A stretch of 44,323 nucleotides of DNA from NCBI GenBank assembly GCA_031262525.1, contig JAISHM010000001.1, forward strand, positions 1 to 44,323, given 5' to 3'. The notes beneath the pieces are model-generated. The model saw only the letters and a program-made list of their open reading frames with translations, made no database searches and had not been told where the DNA came from. This DNA is from Rickettsiales bacterium. Its GTDB lineage: Bacteria; Pseudomonadota; Alphaproteobacteria; Rs-D84. This document shows positions 26,227-34,612 of the stretch, in pieces (within the stretch, counting starts at the first letter, position 1; every line of letters begins with the position of its first letter). Position numbers and translations under genes: made by a program.

Positions 26227-28014
26227 TCAACTAACTTTTAATGCGTTGATAAACGCGCTTTGCGGGATTTCCACATTTCCAAAGGTCCGTAATCGCTTTT
26301 TACCCTCTTTTTGTTTTTCCAGCAATTTCCGTTTTCGCGTAATATCCCCTCCATAGCATTTGGCAGTCACATCCTTGCGATAGGCTGCGATTGTCTCGCG
26401 CGCGATAACCTTGCCCCCTATGGCGGCTTGCAATGGAATCTTGAACTGGTGCCGTGGAATTAAATCTTTTAACTTTTCCACAATCTGACGACCACGTTTT
26501 TCAGCAAAAGAACGATGGCATAAAAATGACAGCGGCTCTACCGGTTCTTCATTGACCAAAACAGATACCTTTACCAAATCGGATGTCTCGTACCCAGACA
26601 GAGTATAATCAAAACTGGCATAGCCCTGGGACAGCGATTTTACGCGGTCATAAAAATCAAAAACTATTTCTGCCAGTGGCAATTTATAAACCAAAACCGC
26701 CCTGCCCCCGACATAACTGATATTTTCCTGAATCCCGCGCCGCTCTATGCACAGCGACATCATCGCCCCCAGATATTTATCAGGCGCCATAATTGTCGCG
26801 CGAACCCATGGCTCGTCAATTCCTGCGATTGTTGTGGGCTCTGGCATATCGGATGGATTTTCCAAGTCCATATCCGACCCGTTACGCAGGTGTAATTTAT
26901 ACAACACACTAGGGATTGTGTTTATTAAACTTAAATTAAACTCACGATTTAATCTCTCAGAGATAATTTCCATATGCAGCAGTCCCAAAAATCCACAACG
27001 CAACCCAAAACCAAGCGCCGAAGACTTTTCAACCTGACTGACGAAACTGGCGTCATTCAATGCCAACTTTTCCGCGCCATCACGCAGTGCCGGATAATCA
27101 TCCGCCACCACCGGAAAGAACGATGAAAACACAACCGGCACACTGGGCTTAAAACCTGGTAACGCAACACTTTGTTCATCACGCGCATCGGTAATAGTAT
27201 CCCCAACCTTGCAATCACGAATCGTTTTCATACCAGTAATGATAAAGCCAACCTCTCCCGTTTTTAATTCATCTGTATTTATCATTTTCGGGGTAAAGTA
27301 TCCGATTTTATCAACAACATATTCCGCGTTTGTCGCCATAAATTTAATCTTTTGACCGCGTTTCAGATTGCCATCCATAACGCGCACCAAGACCACCACC
27401 CCCAAATAAGAGTCATACCAAGAATCAACCAGCAACGCGCGCGTCGGCGCGTTCGCGTCCCCACGCGGTGCGGGCAGTTTTTGCACAATTTCTTCCAGCA
27501 AATCAACAACACCATCACCCGTCTTGCCCGACACACACAATGCGTCATTCGCGTCAATTCCAATAACATCGGCGATTTGTTCGCGCGCCGCACATACATC
27601 AGATGACGGCAAATCTATTTTGTTCAGAACAGGTAAAATCTCCAAATCATTGTCAATCGCCAGATAAGCGTTTGCCAGGGTTTGCGCCTGGACCCCCTGG
27701 GTCGCATCAACCAATAAAATTGCGCCCTCTACCGCCGCCAAGGAACGCGATACCTCATAAGTAAAATCCACGTGTCCAGGCGTATCCATTAAATTTAATT
27801 GGTATATTTGCCCATCACGCGCAGTGTAATTTAATCGGACGGTCTGGGCCTTTATCGTAATTCCGCGTTCGCGTTCAATATCCATATTATCCAGGACTTG
27901 CGCCTTCATCTCGCGTTGGGACAGGCCCCCTGTTGCCTGGATAATCCGGTCAGACAGAGTGCTTTTCCCGTGGTCAATATGGGCAACAATCGCAAAATTA
28001 CGAATATTTTTCAT
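26227..28014 (-). CDS. lepA: Translation elongation factor 4 (LepA)
   Basis: 595 aa, full length. EF-4 is a ribosomal GTPase involved in initiation and ribosome assembly or back-translocation. The P-loop AHIDHGKS is at 11-18. [13 protein letters not shown] (switch I), MDTPGHVDF (switch II) and NKIDLPSS (G4) are intact. Domains II to V follow, and the LepA-specific C-terminal domain has [22 protein letters not shown]. No Shine-Dalgarno site precedes the ATG. A TATAAA box ends 8 nt upstream and overlaps the end of the possible 39-aa ORF at 28019-28138, so leaderless or coupled translation is possible. Confidence 0.96.
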   Translation of the reverse strand: MKNIRNFAIVAHIDHGKSTLSDRIIQATGGLSQREMKAQVLDNMDIERERGITIKAQTVRLNYTARDGQIYQLNLMDTPGHVDFTYEVSRSLAAVEGAILLVDATQGVQAQTLANAYLAIDNDLEILPVLNKIDLPSSDVCAAREQIADVIGIDANDALCVSGKTGDGVVDLLEEIVQKLPAPRGDANAPTRALLVDSWYDSYLGVVVLVRVMDGNLKRGQKIKFMATNAEYVVDKIGYFTPKMINTDELKTGEVGFIITGMKTIRDCKVGDTITDARDEQSVALPGFKPSVPVVFSSFFPVVADDYPALRDGAEKLALNDASFVSQVEKSSALGFGLRCGFLGLLHMEIISERLNREFNLSLINTIPSVLYKLHLRNGSDMDLENPSDMPEPTTIAGIDEPWVRATIMAPDKYLGAMMSLCIERRGIQENISYVGGRAVLVYKLPLAEIVFDFYDRVKSLSQGYASFDYTLSGYETSDLVKVSVLVNEEPVEPLSFLCHRSFAEKRGRQIVEKLKDLIPRHQFKIPLQAAIGGKVIARETIAAYRKDVTAKCYGGDITRKRKLLEKQKEGKKRLRTFGNVEIPQSAFINALKVS

Positions 28015-28018
28015 ATTA

Positions 28019-28138
28019 TTATTTTATAATTGAAAAGTTATTTTTTTTAGATTGTACGTTTTTTATCGCTGCTTGATAATCTATATAATCCATTAAAAAA
28101 TCCGATGGGAATGTACCCTGTTTTTCGTCTTTTTTCAT
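28019..28138 (-). CDS. Possible 39-aa protein between rbfA and lepA
   Basis: An ATG at 28138 opens a 39-codon frame ending TAA at 28019, 4 nt before the lepA start codon. The peptide starts [18 protein letters not shown] and ends NNFSIIK; it is charged, with no membrane segment. AAAAGG lies 8-9 nt upstream of the ATG. The tight junction to lepA would allow translational coupling, useful because lepA lacks its own ribosome-binding site. The small size and lack of a recognised family keep confidence low. Confidence 0.4.
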   Translation of the reverse strand: MKKDEKQGTFPSDFLMDYIDYQAAIKNVQSKKNNFSIIK

Positions 28139-28190
28139 ATCAAATACCTTTTGTTTAATTGTTATCTATGCGGCAATGATATACCAGTAT

Positions 28191-28526
28191 TTATGAAATT
28201 TCAACCTTTTTTAACAGGGATTCTATTCTTTCTGATTTATCCAAAGTATCATCATAAACGAACCGAATTTCTGGGGTGTACTTTTGGTCAATCCGCGCTG
28301 CTAAATCAAATCGCACGGCACCTGCAATTTTATCTAATGTTGCTTGTAATGCGGCGTCCCCTTGATAAAAAATTCGCACAAAGTTCAATCCCAATGACGC
28401 AGATGCCCCCGTAATAGTAATCCGCAAATCGGGAAATTTATCGCGTAAAATTTCCGCGACAATTGTTTGAACCTTGGATTCAATGCGCCCACTGCGTGAA
28501 AAAGATTTATTATTTTGCCGTCTCAA
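28191..28526 (-). CDS. rbfA: Ribosome-binding factor A
   Basis: 111 aa from a TTG at 28526, chosen because AAAGG sits 8 nt upstream. An earlier TTG at 28553 has no such site. RbfA is a KH-fold cold-shock factor needed for 16S 5'-end maturation and 30S assembly. Family features are SRSGRIESKVQTIVAEIL, LRITITGASASLGLNFVRIFY in the strand-kink-helix position, and the C-terminal LAARIDQKYTPEIRFVYDDTLDKSERIESLL. The usual neighbours infB, truB and rpsO are not here. It is transcribed divergently from the DedA-like gene; the 46-bp gap must hold both promoters. Confidence 0.9.
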   Translation of the reverse strand: MRRQNNKSFSRSGRIESKVQTIVAEILRDKFPDLRITITGASASLGLNFVRIFYQGDAALQATLDKIAGAVRFDLAARIDQKYTPEIRFVYDDTLDKSERIESLLKKVEIS

Positions 28527-28537
28527 TGTTTTTGCCT

Positions 28538-28565
28538 TTGTAATATATTGCAATTATATTATACT
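28538..28565 (+). promoter_or_regulatory. Promoter for the DedA-like gene, leaderless geometry
   Basis: TTGTAA (28538-28543), a 16-bp spacer, TATACT (28560-28565), then exactly 7 nt (GCGCATT) before the ATG at 28573. No Shine-Dalgarno site is present. Transcription should start at the initiation codon. Confidence 0.55.
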
Positions 28566-28572
28566 GCGCATT

Positions 28573-29145
28573 ATGAAACTGCAAGATTATTTATTAAAAA
28601 AAGCAGACAGCGCGATGGCGCTTTGGTTAGTCTTTATTGGCACATTGGCAGAGTCTATATTTTTATTCATCCCGCCCGAGGTTTTTATGACCCCACCAAT
28701 CGTTGCGAATAAAAAACGCACGGGCGGCGCGATTATGGCGGCGGCTGCGGGTTCTCTGGTTGGCGGATTGATTGCGTATTTAATTGGTGTATGGTTATTC
28801 GATTCGGTTGGGTTGTGGTTGATAAATACTTTTTCCAGTATAGAGGTATTTGCGACCGCGCAACAAATGTTTAATAAATACGGCGCGGTTATAATTTTAA
28901 TTACGGCATTTACACCCGTTCCGTATAAGGTTTTATCCATCTGTGCGGGCTTTATTGGATACAATCCGATAATTTATCTGGGGTTGTCCGCGATTTTCAG
29001 AACGGGTCGTTTCGCAATAATCGGTTGGATTTTATGGCGTTTTCAAGAACGCGCAAACGCCATCATAAAAAAATACTTTTGGCAATTGACATTGCTGGCG
29101 ATAACGGCGGCGTGCGCAGGGATATTTTTAATTGCTCTGATTTAA
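28573..29145 (+). CDS. DedA/YqaA-like membrane protein (VTT domain)
   Basis: 190 aa from the ATG at 28573; an upstream in-frame start at 28474 would overlap rbfA. Four to five hydrophobic helices are visible. The VTT/SNARE-associated signature is present: an entry helix ending FLFIPPEVFMTPP, a small-residue helix GGAIMAAAAGSLVGGLIAYLIG, then FNKYGAVIILITAFTPVPYKVLSICAGFIGYN, with the conserved FTPVPYK motif, and FRTGRFAIIGWIL. YqaA/DedA proteins are inner-membrane, probably lipid-scrambling or transport proteins linked to undecaprenyl-phosphate or phospholipid flipping. The subfamily looks closest to YqaA. Confidence 0.85.
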   Translation: MKLQDYLLKKADSAMALWLVFIGTLAESIFLFIPPEVFMTPPIVANKKRTGGAIMAAAAGSLVGGLIAYLIGVWLFDSVGLWLINTFSSIEVFATAQQMFNKYGAVIILITAFTPVPYKVLSICAGFIGYNPIIYLGLSAIFRTGRFAIIGWILWRFQERANAIIKKYFWQLTLLAITAACAGIFLIALI

Positions 29146-29175
29146 TATATAACACGAAAATTCTGTAATAAAAAA

Positions 29176-29199
29176 GGTTGTCCTTTATAAAGGACAACC
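29176..29199 (-). terminator. TTGTCC palindrome, copy 3, acting as a minus-strand terminator
   Basis: A perfect 24-bp palindrome: the shared core TTGTCCTTTATAAAGGACAA with GG and CC added. On the minus strand it is followed by TTTTTTATTAC and lies 31 nt beyond the stop of the 29230-29442 gene, so this repeat copy has intrinsic-terminator form. The convergent DedA-like gene ends at 29145. Confidence 0.65.
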
Positions 29200-29229
29200 A
29201 ACAACCGGCACGAATCACCAGCACTAATA

Positions 29230-29442
29230 TTATTTTTTTACTGGATGATAACGCAGGACATACTGCCCCAAATTATCCATAGATTTAATGGTCTTTACAA
29301 TATATTGTTCATGGACATTCGCGCGCGATGATAAATTATAAGCCCAATAAATTGTGCAAACATTCATCAAAAACAAGATTGCAATCGCCGCCCATTTCCA
29401 ATCCAAATTTGTTGGTAATTTTATTTTGATTTCTTTTGCCAT
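29230..29442 (-). CDS. Small single-pass membrane protein
   Basis: 70 aa, no family recognised. A basic N-terminus (MAKEIKIKLPTNLDWK) precedes one hydrophobic segment at about 16-36 (WAAIAILFLMNVCTIYWAY). A 34-residue polar tail ends YVLRYHPVKK. Topology by the positive-inside rule is N-in. AAAGGGA precedes the ATG. It lies 16 nt after the lipoprotein gene on the same strand and may share transcription with the YadA-type adhesin. Confidence 0.65.
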   Translation of the reverse strand: MAKEIKIKLPTNLDWKWAAIAILFLMNVCTIYWAYNLSSRANVHEQYIVKTIKSMDNLGQYVLRYHPVKK

Positions 29443-29458
29443 TTTTGTTTTCCCTTTG

Positions 29459-29821
29459 TTATTTTAATCCGAACCAATTATAACCCTGCCAAAATTCGGC
29501 AGATTCATTTACAACATCTGCTTTTGAGTCGGACATTTTTTCTGCCTCTAACTGCGCCAGAATGGGTGCGAATTCACGCCACGCAGCGATTTCTGCATCA
29601 AGCATCATTTTTTTGTATTCCGCGTCCGGCATTTTCCACCCTGAACAAACCAATTCATTACAAGGGACGATATGCATTTTATATTCGCCATCAACCCAAT
29701 TTACACATTGGGCGGTGTTTTCGTCCAACTGCTGGCAATGGTGGGTCCGTGTTTCATCACGCGTGGTTGCGCACGCCGACAACATTCCCGATATAAATAA
29801 TACAGCCAATAATTTTTTCAT
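29459..29821 (-). CDS. Putative lipoprotein
   Basis: 120 aa. MKKLLAVLFISGMLSAC is a clear lipoprotein signal with lipobox LSA-Cys17. The mature part has four Cys: HHCQQL, AQCVNW, VPCNEL and LVCSGW. They probably form two disulfides in a small domain. A Glu/Ala/Met-rich helix follows (about 70-100), and the end is FWQGYNWFGLK. No Asp after the Cys, so outer-membrane sorting would be expected. Function unknown. It follows the YadA-type adhesin gene by 49 nt. Confidence 0.75.
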   Translation of the reverse strand: MKKLLAVLFISGMLSACATTRDETRTHHCQQLDENTAQCVNWVDGEYKMHIVPCNELVCSGWKMPDAEYKKMMLDAEIAAWREFAPILAQLEAEKMSDSKADVVNESAEFWQGYNWFGLK

Positions 29822-29870
29822 ACTCTTTCTCTTGGTAATTTTTCCCCTTTGTTATCCAAAGGGGATTATA

Positions 29871-31214
29871 TTAGAATCCAAATGTTACGCCCGCGCGCCA
29901 ACTGATTTCGGCATTAGCGCCAGTGCCGTATGCCGCGCCCGCATTGACCAGTGTTCCATTATTGACATAGTGGAATAATCCCGCCGCAACGCCAACACGA
30001 TTTGCATAGCCGCCTGTGCCGAATGAAATCTGGGTATCACCAGATGAACGCGCATTCGGAACCAGCGCAGACATCGCATTTGACGCCGCAAATCCCGCGC
30101 CCAATTTTTCATTCAATTCGTCAATGCGTCCGTCCAAACCACGCAATCCCGCAGACACCCAATCAACGGTTGCGACATCGTGGTATTTTCCATCCAATTG
30201 CGAAATCGTGCGAATCGCCTTGGTTCCATCTAGTGATATTTCGCCTGTTTTATCATTTATAACAACCGAATTTTGACCCAAATGGATAAGACCATCGCTG
30301 CGTTTTGAAATGATATTATTGTCCAGATATTTCAAAGCCTCTGCGATTGTTGTTGCGCTACTGAAATCTGTGTGTGTGTCGCCGCCATGCCCGTCCAGCA
30401 CTGACATATCGCCAATAATGCCATCAATTGTATTCAATGCATCGGCAATACTGGTTTGTGCATTTTTGATTACATTTCCATCTTGGTCGGTTACTTCGCC
30501 CAGATTAGTTCCAGTGAAAGTGGTTGTTGCCATTTGCCCTGTTGTTTGGTTTATACCCATGGAATCGTATAATTCAGTGAATTTTGTTTCAATAGCGTCC
30601 GTGTTCAGATTTGCAACTACATCATATCCACCTGCGTGCGGGGTGTTGGTATATTCAATACGAACTAAATCGCTGCCGTTGATGGTGGTTGAACCTGTGC
30701 CGATTGTATTGCCCTCCCAATCTTGGATAGTCTGTGAAACAACAACTTGTCCATTGGATTCTGCGCCCAAGGTATCACTTAAAGTTGTGCCACTGACCTC
30801 GGTCCAGGAATTTATTGCGTTTTCTTGGATAGTTGGCACAACACCGCCAATACCGAAGTATCCGCCAACACCCGCGACATCATCAGTTGTTCCTTGGATT
30901 CCATCAACGCCCCAGTTTCCACCCGCACCAAAAATCGTTTCATTATTATATTGCATCGCAGTATTGGTTTTGACCAGTTCATTATTTACAGCAGTTATTG
31001 TGTCATTAGCCCAAGTTAAGTTATTATTCATTGCATTCCCGAGTTCATTTACAACAACACCCAGGTTATTTATATCTGTTGATGCATTACCTGTTAAAGC
31101 GCCTGTATAAATATTGGTTCCGCCTGGACCACCATATGTTTTTGGGTTTGCTGCATTCACTGCGCCAATAAATAACGAAAAAATACTGGTTAAAATTAAA
31201 AGTTTTTTATTCAT
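29871..31214 (-). CDS. Trimeric autotransporter adhesin (YadA-type anchor)
   Basis: 447 aa from the ATG at 31214, after AAAGGA. A start at 31274 would put 20 extra residues before the signal peptide. The signal peptide is MNKKLLILTSIFSLFIGAVNA. The passenger, residues about 25-370, is Gly/Asn/Thr-rich (NASTDINNLGVVVNELGNAM, VVNDKTGEISLDG-like strands). A coiled-coil stalk LDGRIDELNEKLGAGFAAS leads into a C-terminal anchor of about 65 residues (SGDTQISFGTGGYANRVGVA...NAEISWRAGVTFGF), the YadA beta-barrel segment ending in Phe. Three chains build one 12-stranded pore. It is short for the family. Host or surface binding is the expected role; the ligand is unknown. Confidence 0.85.
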   Translation of the reverse strand: MNKKLLILTSIFSLFIGAVNAANPKTYGGPGGTNIYTGALTGNASTDINNLGVVVNELGNAMNNNLTWANDTITAVNNELVKTNTAMQYNNETIFGAGGNWGVDGIQGTTDDVAGVGGYFGIGGVVPTIQENAINSWTEVSGTTLSDTLGAESNGQVVVSQTIQDWEGNTIGTGSTTINGSDLVRIEYTNTPHAGGYDVVANLNTDAIETKFTELYDSMGINQTTGQMATTTFTGTNLGEVTDQDGNVIKNAQTSIADALNTIDGIIGDMSVLDGHGGDTHTDFSSATTIAEALKYLDNNIISKRSDGLIHLGQNSVVINDKTGEISLDGTKAIRTISQLDGKYHDVATVDWVSAGLRGLDGRIDELNEKLGAGFAASNAMSALVPNARSSGDTQISFGTGGYANRVGVAAGLFHYVNNGTLVNAGAAYGTGANAEISWRAGVTFGF

Positions 31215-31297
31215 AATAAATCCTTTCTGATTATTGTTTGGGCATAGTATAATATAGGATTTTTGTCTTTGCAACCCCCGACAATAAAATTTTATTC

Positions 31298-31326
31298 TGG
31301 ACTATTTTTTTACAAAGTTTTATAGT
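31298..31326 (+). promoter_or_regulatory. Promoter of ftsE, leaderless geometry
   Basis: TGGACT (31298-31303), a 17-bp spacer and TATAGT (31321-31326). The ATG at 31334 lies exactly 7 nt after the -10 box, whereas the ATG at 31328 would lie inside the expected promoter-melting region. This argues for 31334 as the real start and a leaderless mRNA. Confidence 0.5.
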
Positions 31327-31327
31327 T

Positions 31328-32119
31328 ATGGCGATGGAAACGGGGACAACAATTTCTTTTGCGAATGTTGCGGCGCGCTATGACGGAGGACGAGAGGTTT
31401 TATCCGATGTATCATTTAATATCGGCGCTGGCTCTTTTTACTTTCTGGGCGGGGCATCGGGCGCAGGTAAAACAACATTATTGCGACTGATTTATATGTT
31501 ACATCCCGCATCGCGCGGTCAAATTAAACTTTTCGGGCGCGCAATTGGTGGAATTTCGCGGGACGAAATTACCGAAATTCGGCGAAAAATGTCCATTGTG
31601 TTCCAGGAATATTCCCTGATATCACATTTATCTGTTTTTGATAATATCGCCCTGCCCCTGCGTGTGCGCGGCGCGGACGAAAAGTATATTAAAAAAATTG
31701 TGGGTAAGACTTTGGAATGGGTGGGGCTCAGCCAATACGCAAATCAGCGTCCATTAAATTTATCAGGCGGACAACAGCAGAGGGTGTCCGTTGCGCGGGC
31801 AATTATTACCCAACCAAAGATTTTACTGGCGGATGAACCGACGGGAAATCTGGACGACGAATCGGCGGCGCGTTTAATGGAACTTTTTTTACAAATGAAT
31901 AAAAATTTTGGAACATCTATTATATTGGCAACACACAGCCAGAAACTGATGACGACCTATAAATTCCCAAAAATTATGGTGGAAGACCACCATGTAAAAT
32001 TTATGGACGCTGGGGAAAAGCCCGAAAAAAAGACAACTGAAAAACCAGCAACTATAAATTTATTTGATGAATTTGATTTATTAAAAAAGTTTGATGCATT
32101 GGCCCAGGGGGAAAAATGA
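31328..32119 (+). CDS. ftsE: Cell division ATP-binding protein FtsE
   Basis: 263 aa as listed; 261 aa if the ATG at 31334 is used, as promoter spacing suggests. FtsE is the ABC ATPase that with FtsX couples the divisome to peptidoglycan hydrolase activation. Visible motifs are Walker A GASGAGKT (42-49), the Q-loop VFQEY, signature LSGGQQQR (145-152), Walker B ILLADEP and switch His in LATHS. The last 40 residues (about 222-263, with GEKPEKKTTEKPATINLFDEF) extend beyond typical FtsE and look flexible. It overlaps ftsX by 4 nt. Confidence 0.93.
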   Translation: MAMETGTTISFANVAARYDGGREVLSDVSFNIGAGSFYFLGGASGAGKTTLLRLIYMLHPASRGQIKLFGRAIGGISRDEITEIRRKMSIVFQEYSLISHLSVFDNIALPLRVRGADEKYIKKIVGKTLEWVGLSQYANQRPLNLSGGQQQRVSVARAIITQPKILLADEPTGNLDDESAARLMELFLQMNKNFGTSIILATHSQKLMTTYKFPKIMVEDHHVKFMDAGEKPEKKTTEKPATINLFDEFDLLKKFDALAQGEK

Positions 32120-32949
32120 TACGGCGACCGATTGTATTTTCAGTGGTTCGTGACCAGGCGATTTTTTTAACCTCAATTTTGGCGTTGCTGTCTTTTCTGG
32201 CGATTTTGGCGTTTGGTATAACAATTGGGATTGGCTCTGGGGTGGCAAAATGGAATGCACGCTGGGATAAATTTGCAACGATTCAGGTTTTACCAAATGG
32301 AAACTTTGACGCGGCGGTGTCATTAGCAAAGACCGCGAAAAAAATGACAATTATTCCGGATTCTGAAACGGCAGATATGTTGCGCCCTGTGTTGGGTTCT
32401 GGCGACGCTTTGCAAAAACATATTCCGAAAATGATAGAGGTTGAATTTAGGAATAAATCCGAAATGCAAAAAATGGGCGCGGCGGCGAATAAACTGGAAC
32501 GGACGCGCTTTATCACATACGCGGACGGGGCGCGTAATATCACGCGTGCGGGTTGGCAGATTATGGGAATTTCGGTCTTGGTAATGCTGATGGTGTTGGG
32601 GGCGATTGGTGTTTGTATAATGTATATCACGCGTAATCTGATTATGATTCATCACCGAGAGTTAGAAATTTTAACACAAATCGGTGCATCCGATTCGTTT
32701 GTGGCAAACCAGATGCAACGAATCGTTTTGCGATTGTCGTTGGTGGCGTCTGGAATTGGGCTTGTTGCGGCGGCACTGATGATTATGATAATAATTGCAA
32801 TGGCACATGGAACGCGAATCGGTTTAATGGCACAAATGTATATTCCAGATTGGGGTTGGGGAATGATTGTGGCGTTGCCTACCCTGATTATTGCGCTGAC
32901 TATATGGCTGGCGCAGCGAACGACATTGCATAAATTGGCGAATAAATGA
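32116..32949 (+). CDS. ftsX: Cell division protein FtsX
   Basis: 277 aa with the FtsX topology: a first membrane helix (about 15-42, FLTSILALLSFLAILAFGITIG), a periplasmic domain of about 120 residues, then three helices (WQIMGISVLVMLMVLGAIGVCIMYI, SLVASGIGLVAAALMIMIIIAM and WGWGMIVALPTLIIALTIWL). The cytoplasmic loop MIHHRELEILTQIGASDSFVANQ is the family's coupling motif. The periplasmic domain recruits hydrolase activators. Its start overlaps ftsE by 4 nt and its stop overlaps the DUF218 gene by 4 nt, so all three are coupled. Confidence 0.93.
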   Translation: MIRRPIVFSVVRDQAIFLTSILALLSFLAILAFGITIGIGSGVAKWNARWDKFATIQVLPNGNFDAAVSLAKTAKKMTIIPDSETADMLRPVLGSGDALQKHIPKMIEVEFRNKSEMQKMGAAANKLERTRFITYADGARNITRAGWQIMGISVLVMLMVLGAIGVCIMYITRNLIMIHHRELEILTQIGASDSFVANQMQRIVLRLSLVASGIGLVAAALMIMIIIAMAHGTRIGLMAQMYIPDWGWGMIVALPTLIIALTIWLAQRTTLHKLANK

Positions 32950-33473
32950 AACTGATTACACCATCGTTGGTGATTTTAACAATTGTTTTTGCGGGCGGGG
33001 TTTTTTTTAAGTTATCCGCGCCGACCAAATGCGCGGGGGTGCGCGCGAACGATACTTTGTTTGTTTTAACGGGGGATGCGCGACGAATTCCGTATGCATT
33101 GGACTTATTAAAATATCATCCCTATCGGAAATTGGAAATTATTGGTGTTGGTGGTGGTCAATATAAACAAATGATTCCACGTGAATTGGCGGGTCGTGTG
33201 TCGGTTGAATCCGAATCGGACAGCACCTTTGCCAACGCACTTGCGATAAAAAAAATAGCAGATGAAAAAAACATAAATCGTATTGTAATCGTCACGACCG
33301 AGGACCATATAAACAGGTCGCTGTTGCTGATGCGTCGTCAAATCCCAAACAAACAAATTATTGCGTGCCCAGTGCGATTGCGTAAAATGAATCCGAATGA
33401 GCGGTTGTGGCGTTGGGGGTTGGAATATATAAAATACACCGCGACATTATTGGGATTAGAAAAAAGAAACTAG
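32946..33473 (+). CDS. YdcF/SanA-family DUF218 envelope protein
   Basis: 175 aa. One N-terminal membrane segment (SLVILTIVFAGGVFFKL) is followed by a DUF218 domain: NDTLFVLTGDARRIPYALDLL, LEIIGVGGG, VESESDSTFANALAIKK and INRIVIVTTEDHINRSLLLM. Related SanA, ElyC and YdcF proteins act in envelope integrity and peptidoglycan or lipid-carrier metabolism, probably in the periplasm; the biochemistry is unsettled. A DUF218 gene after ftsEX is a common alphaproteobacterial order. Its TAG stop shares the palindromic CTAG at 33470-33473 with the stop of the convergent nuclease gene. Confidence 0.82.
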   Translation: MKLITPSLVILTIVFAGGVFFKLSAPTKCAGVRANDTLFVLTGDARRIPYALDLLKYHPYRKLEIIGVGGGQYKQMIPRELAGRVSVESESDSTFANALAIKKIADEKNINRIVIVTTEDHINRSLLLMRRQIPNKQIIACPVRLRKMNPNERLWRWGLEYIKYTATLLGLEKRN

Positions 33474-33889
33474 ATACACCAGGGTTTGCGTTTTTTGCCA
33501 CCATACGGGCGCACCATTTTTTGTTTTAACATTATTGTTGCGACATCACGTCCATCGTCCAATTTAACATTTGCGTCAATTCGCCCCAGATATTTATCGT
33601 CCTTTATATCGGACAAAATTACATTGGTGCCATTTGGCAACAAAGTTTCCAGATATTTTTTTGCTTTGTTTGCCATTTGTATTTCGGATTTACATTCGCC
33701 GTGAATTTCGGGCGCATCAATCCCCAGGATTCGCACACGCACGGAAATTTTTACATCGTTCTTTAATTCAACCACCGCGGCAAAGGTATCCCCATCAAAA
33801 ACATATCCCGATGTTGCGGTAATATAATCAGACGCCAGCGCAGGGAATATAAAAAAACAAAAAAATAAAACGGCAATAAATTTTTTCAT
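33470..33889 (-). CDS. Secreted staphylococcal-nuclease-like (SNase) protein
   Basis: 139 aa from the ATG at 33889; an in-frame start at 33913 would precede the signal peptide by 8 residues. Signal peptide MKKFIAVLFFCFFIFPALA. The SNase domain shows YVFDGDTFAAVV (Asp32, Asp34 for calcium), then VRVRILGIDAPEIHGECK with the catalytic-type Arg53 and Glu61, ANKAKKYLETLL, and DKYLGRIDANVKLDDGRDVATIML. YGGKKRKPWC closes the domain. Predicted to be a calcium-dependent extracellular or periplasmic nuclease. It follows the 33929-34597 gene by 39 nt, so it may be the last gene of that operon. The stops of this gene and the opposite ORF overlap. Confidence 0.88.
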   Translation of the reverse strand: MKKFIAVLFFCFFIFPALASDYITATSGYVFDGDTFAAVVELKNDVKISVRVRILGIDAPEIHGECKSEIQMANKAKKYLETLLPNGTNVILSDIKDDKYLGRIDANVKLDDGRDVATIMLKQKMVRPYGGKKRKPWCI

Positions 33890-33928
33890 AATTTCATTTT
33901 GCCGTTTTATCATTTTTTTCGCAAGTCT

Positions 33929-34597
33929 TTATTTTGATTTTGTATGACTTCTGGCACGATGTAAATTTTTTTCACGCGCCCGCACCTGGGTCCGCAAACC
34001 TTTAACAATTTGTTCATCTGTCTTATTCTGGTCATAGGTTTGATTGTTTTTGTTATAGTGATATTGGTGACCCTTTGCGATTTCATTCAGAACAAAACCC
34101 GTGCTGTCGCTGTCCAATATGTATTGACCACGCATCCCCAAAGAATCCAAAATTGCGTGATATGCATCATACCCTTCGTGCAGGGCGCCAACCGCTATAT
34201 TATTATAACCGATGGTTGCGCCCATAATTTTTCCATTTTGAATTTGAATCATATCACCCTGGCTCAATAGTTCCGCAATCGCAGTATCCGAACCAACCAA
34301 AGTGCGCCACATCGCATTTTCATAATAAAATTTTGGATAGTTAAAATTAGGCACCCCTGTTGCCAGTTTCATAAACTCTTCCAGCGGTAAAATTTCCAAA
34401 TTATAGGCATTTGCAAAAAATACTTTGTTTGTAACCAGCCAATGTGTTGGCTGCGCCACCCCCGATGATTTTTTGTCGTTGGCGGCTATCCTTGCAATTA
34501 CCAAACAAAACAAAGCAATCGTCAGAACAACACCACCAATCAGAACGATTATATTTCTATTTTGATTTTTTATATATTTGTTTTCATCCTTACTCAT
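33929..34597 (-). CDS. Membrane-anchored protein of unknown family, paralogue A
   Basis: 222 aa, no known family. A cytoplasmic N-terminus precedes one membrane helix (about 16-38, IIVLIGGVVLTIALFCLVIARIA), leaving the rest outside the cytoplasm. Residues about 108-172 carry LLSQGDMIQIQNGKIMGATIG, NIAVGALHEGYDAYHAILDSLG and RGQYILDSDSTGFVLNEIA, matching paralogue B at 34613-35287 position by position. The tail is a basic helix (VKGLRTQVRAREKNLHRARSHTKSK in part). The arrangement suggests a recurring extracytoplasmic domain. AAAGGGAT precedes the ATG, and the gene starts 15 nt after paralogue B. Function cannot be inferred beyond the shared operon. Confidence 0.75.
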   Translation of the reverse strand: MSKDENKYIKNQNRNIIVLIGGVVLTIALFCLVIARIAANDKKSSGVAQPTHWLVTNKVFFANAYNLEILPLEEFMKLATGVPNFNYPKFYYENAMWRTLVGSDTAIAELLSQGDMIQIQNGKIMGATIGYNNIAVGALHEGYDAYHAILDSLGMRGQYILDSDSTGFVLNEIAKGHQYHYNKNNQTYDQNKTDEQIVKGLRTQVRAREKNLHRARSHTKSK

Positions 34598-34612
34598 ATC
34601 ATATCCCTTTAT

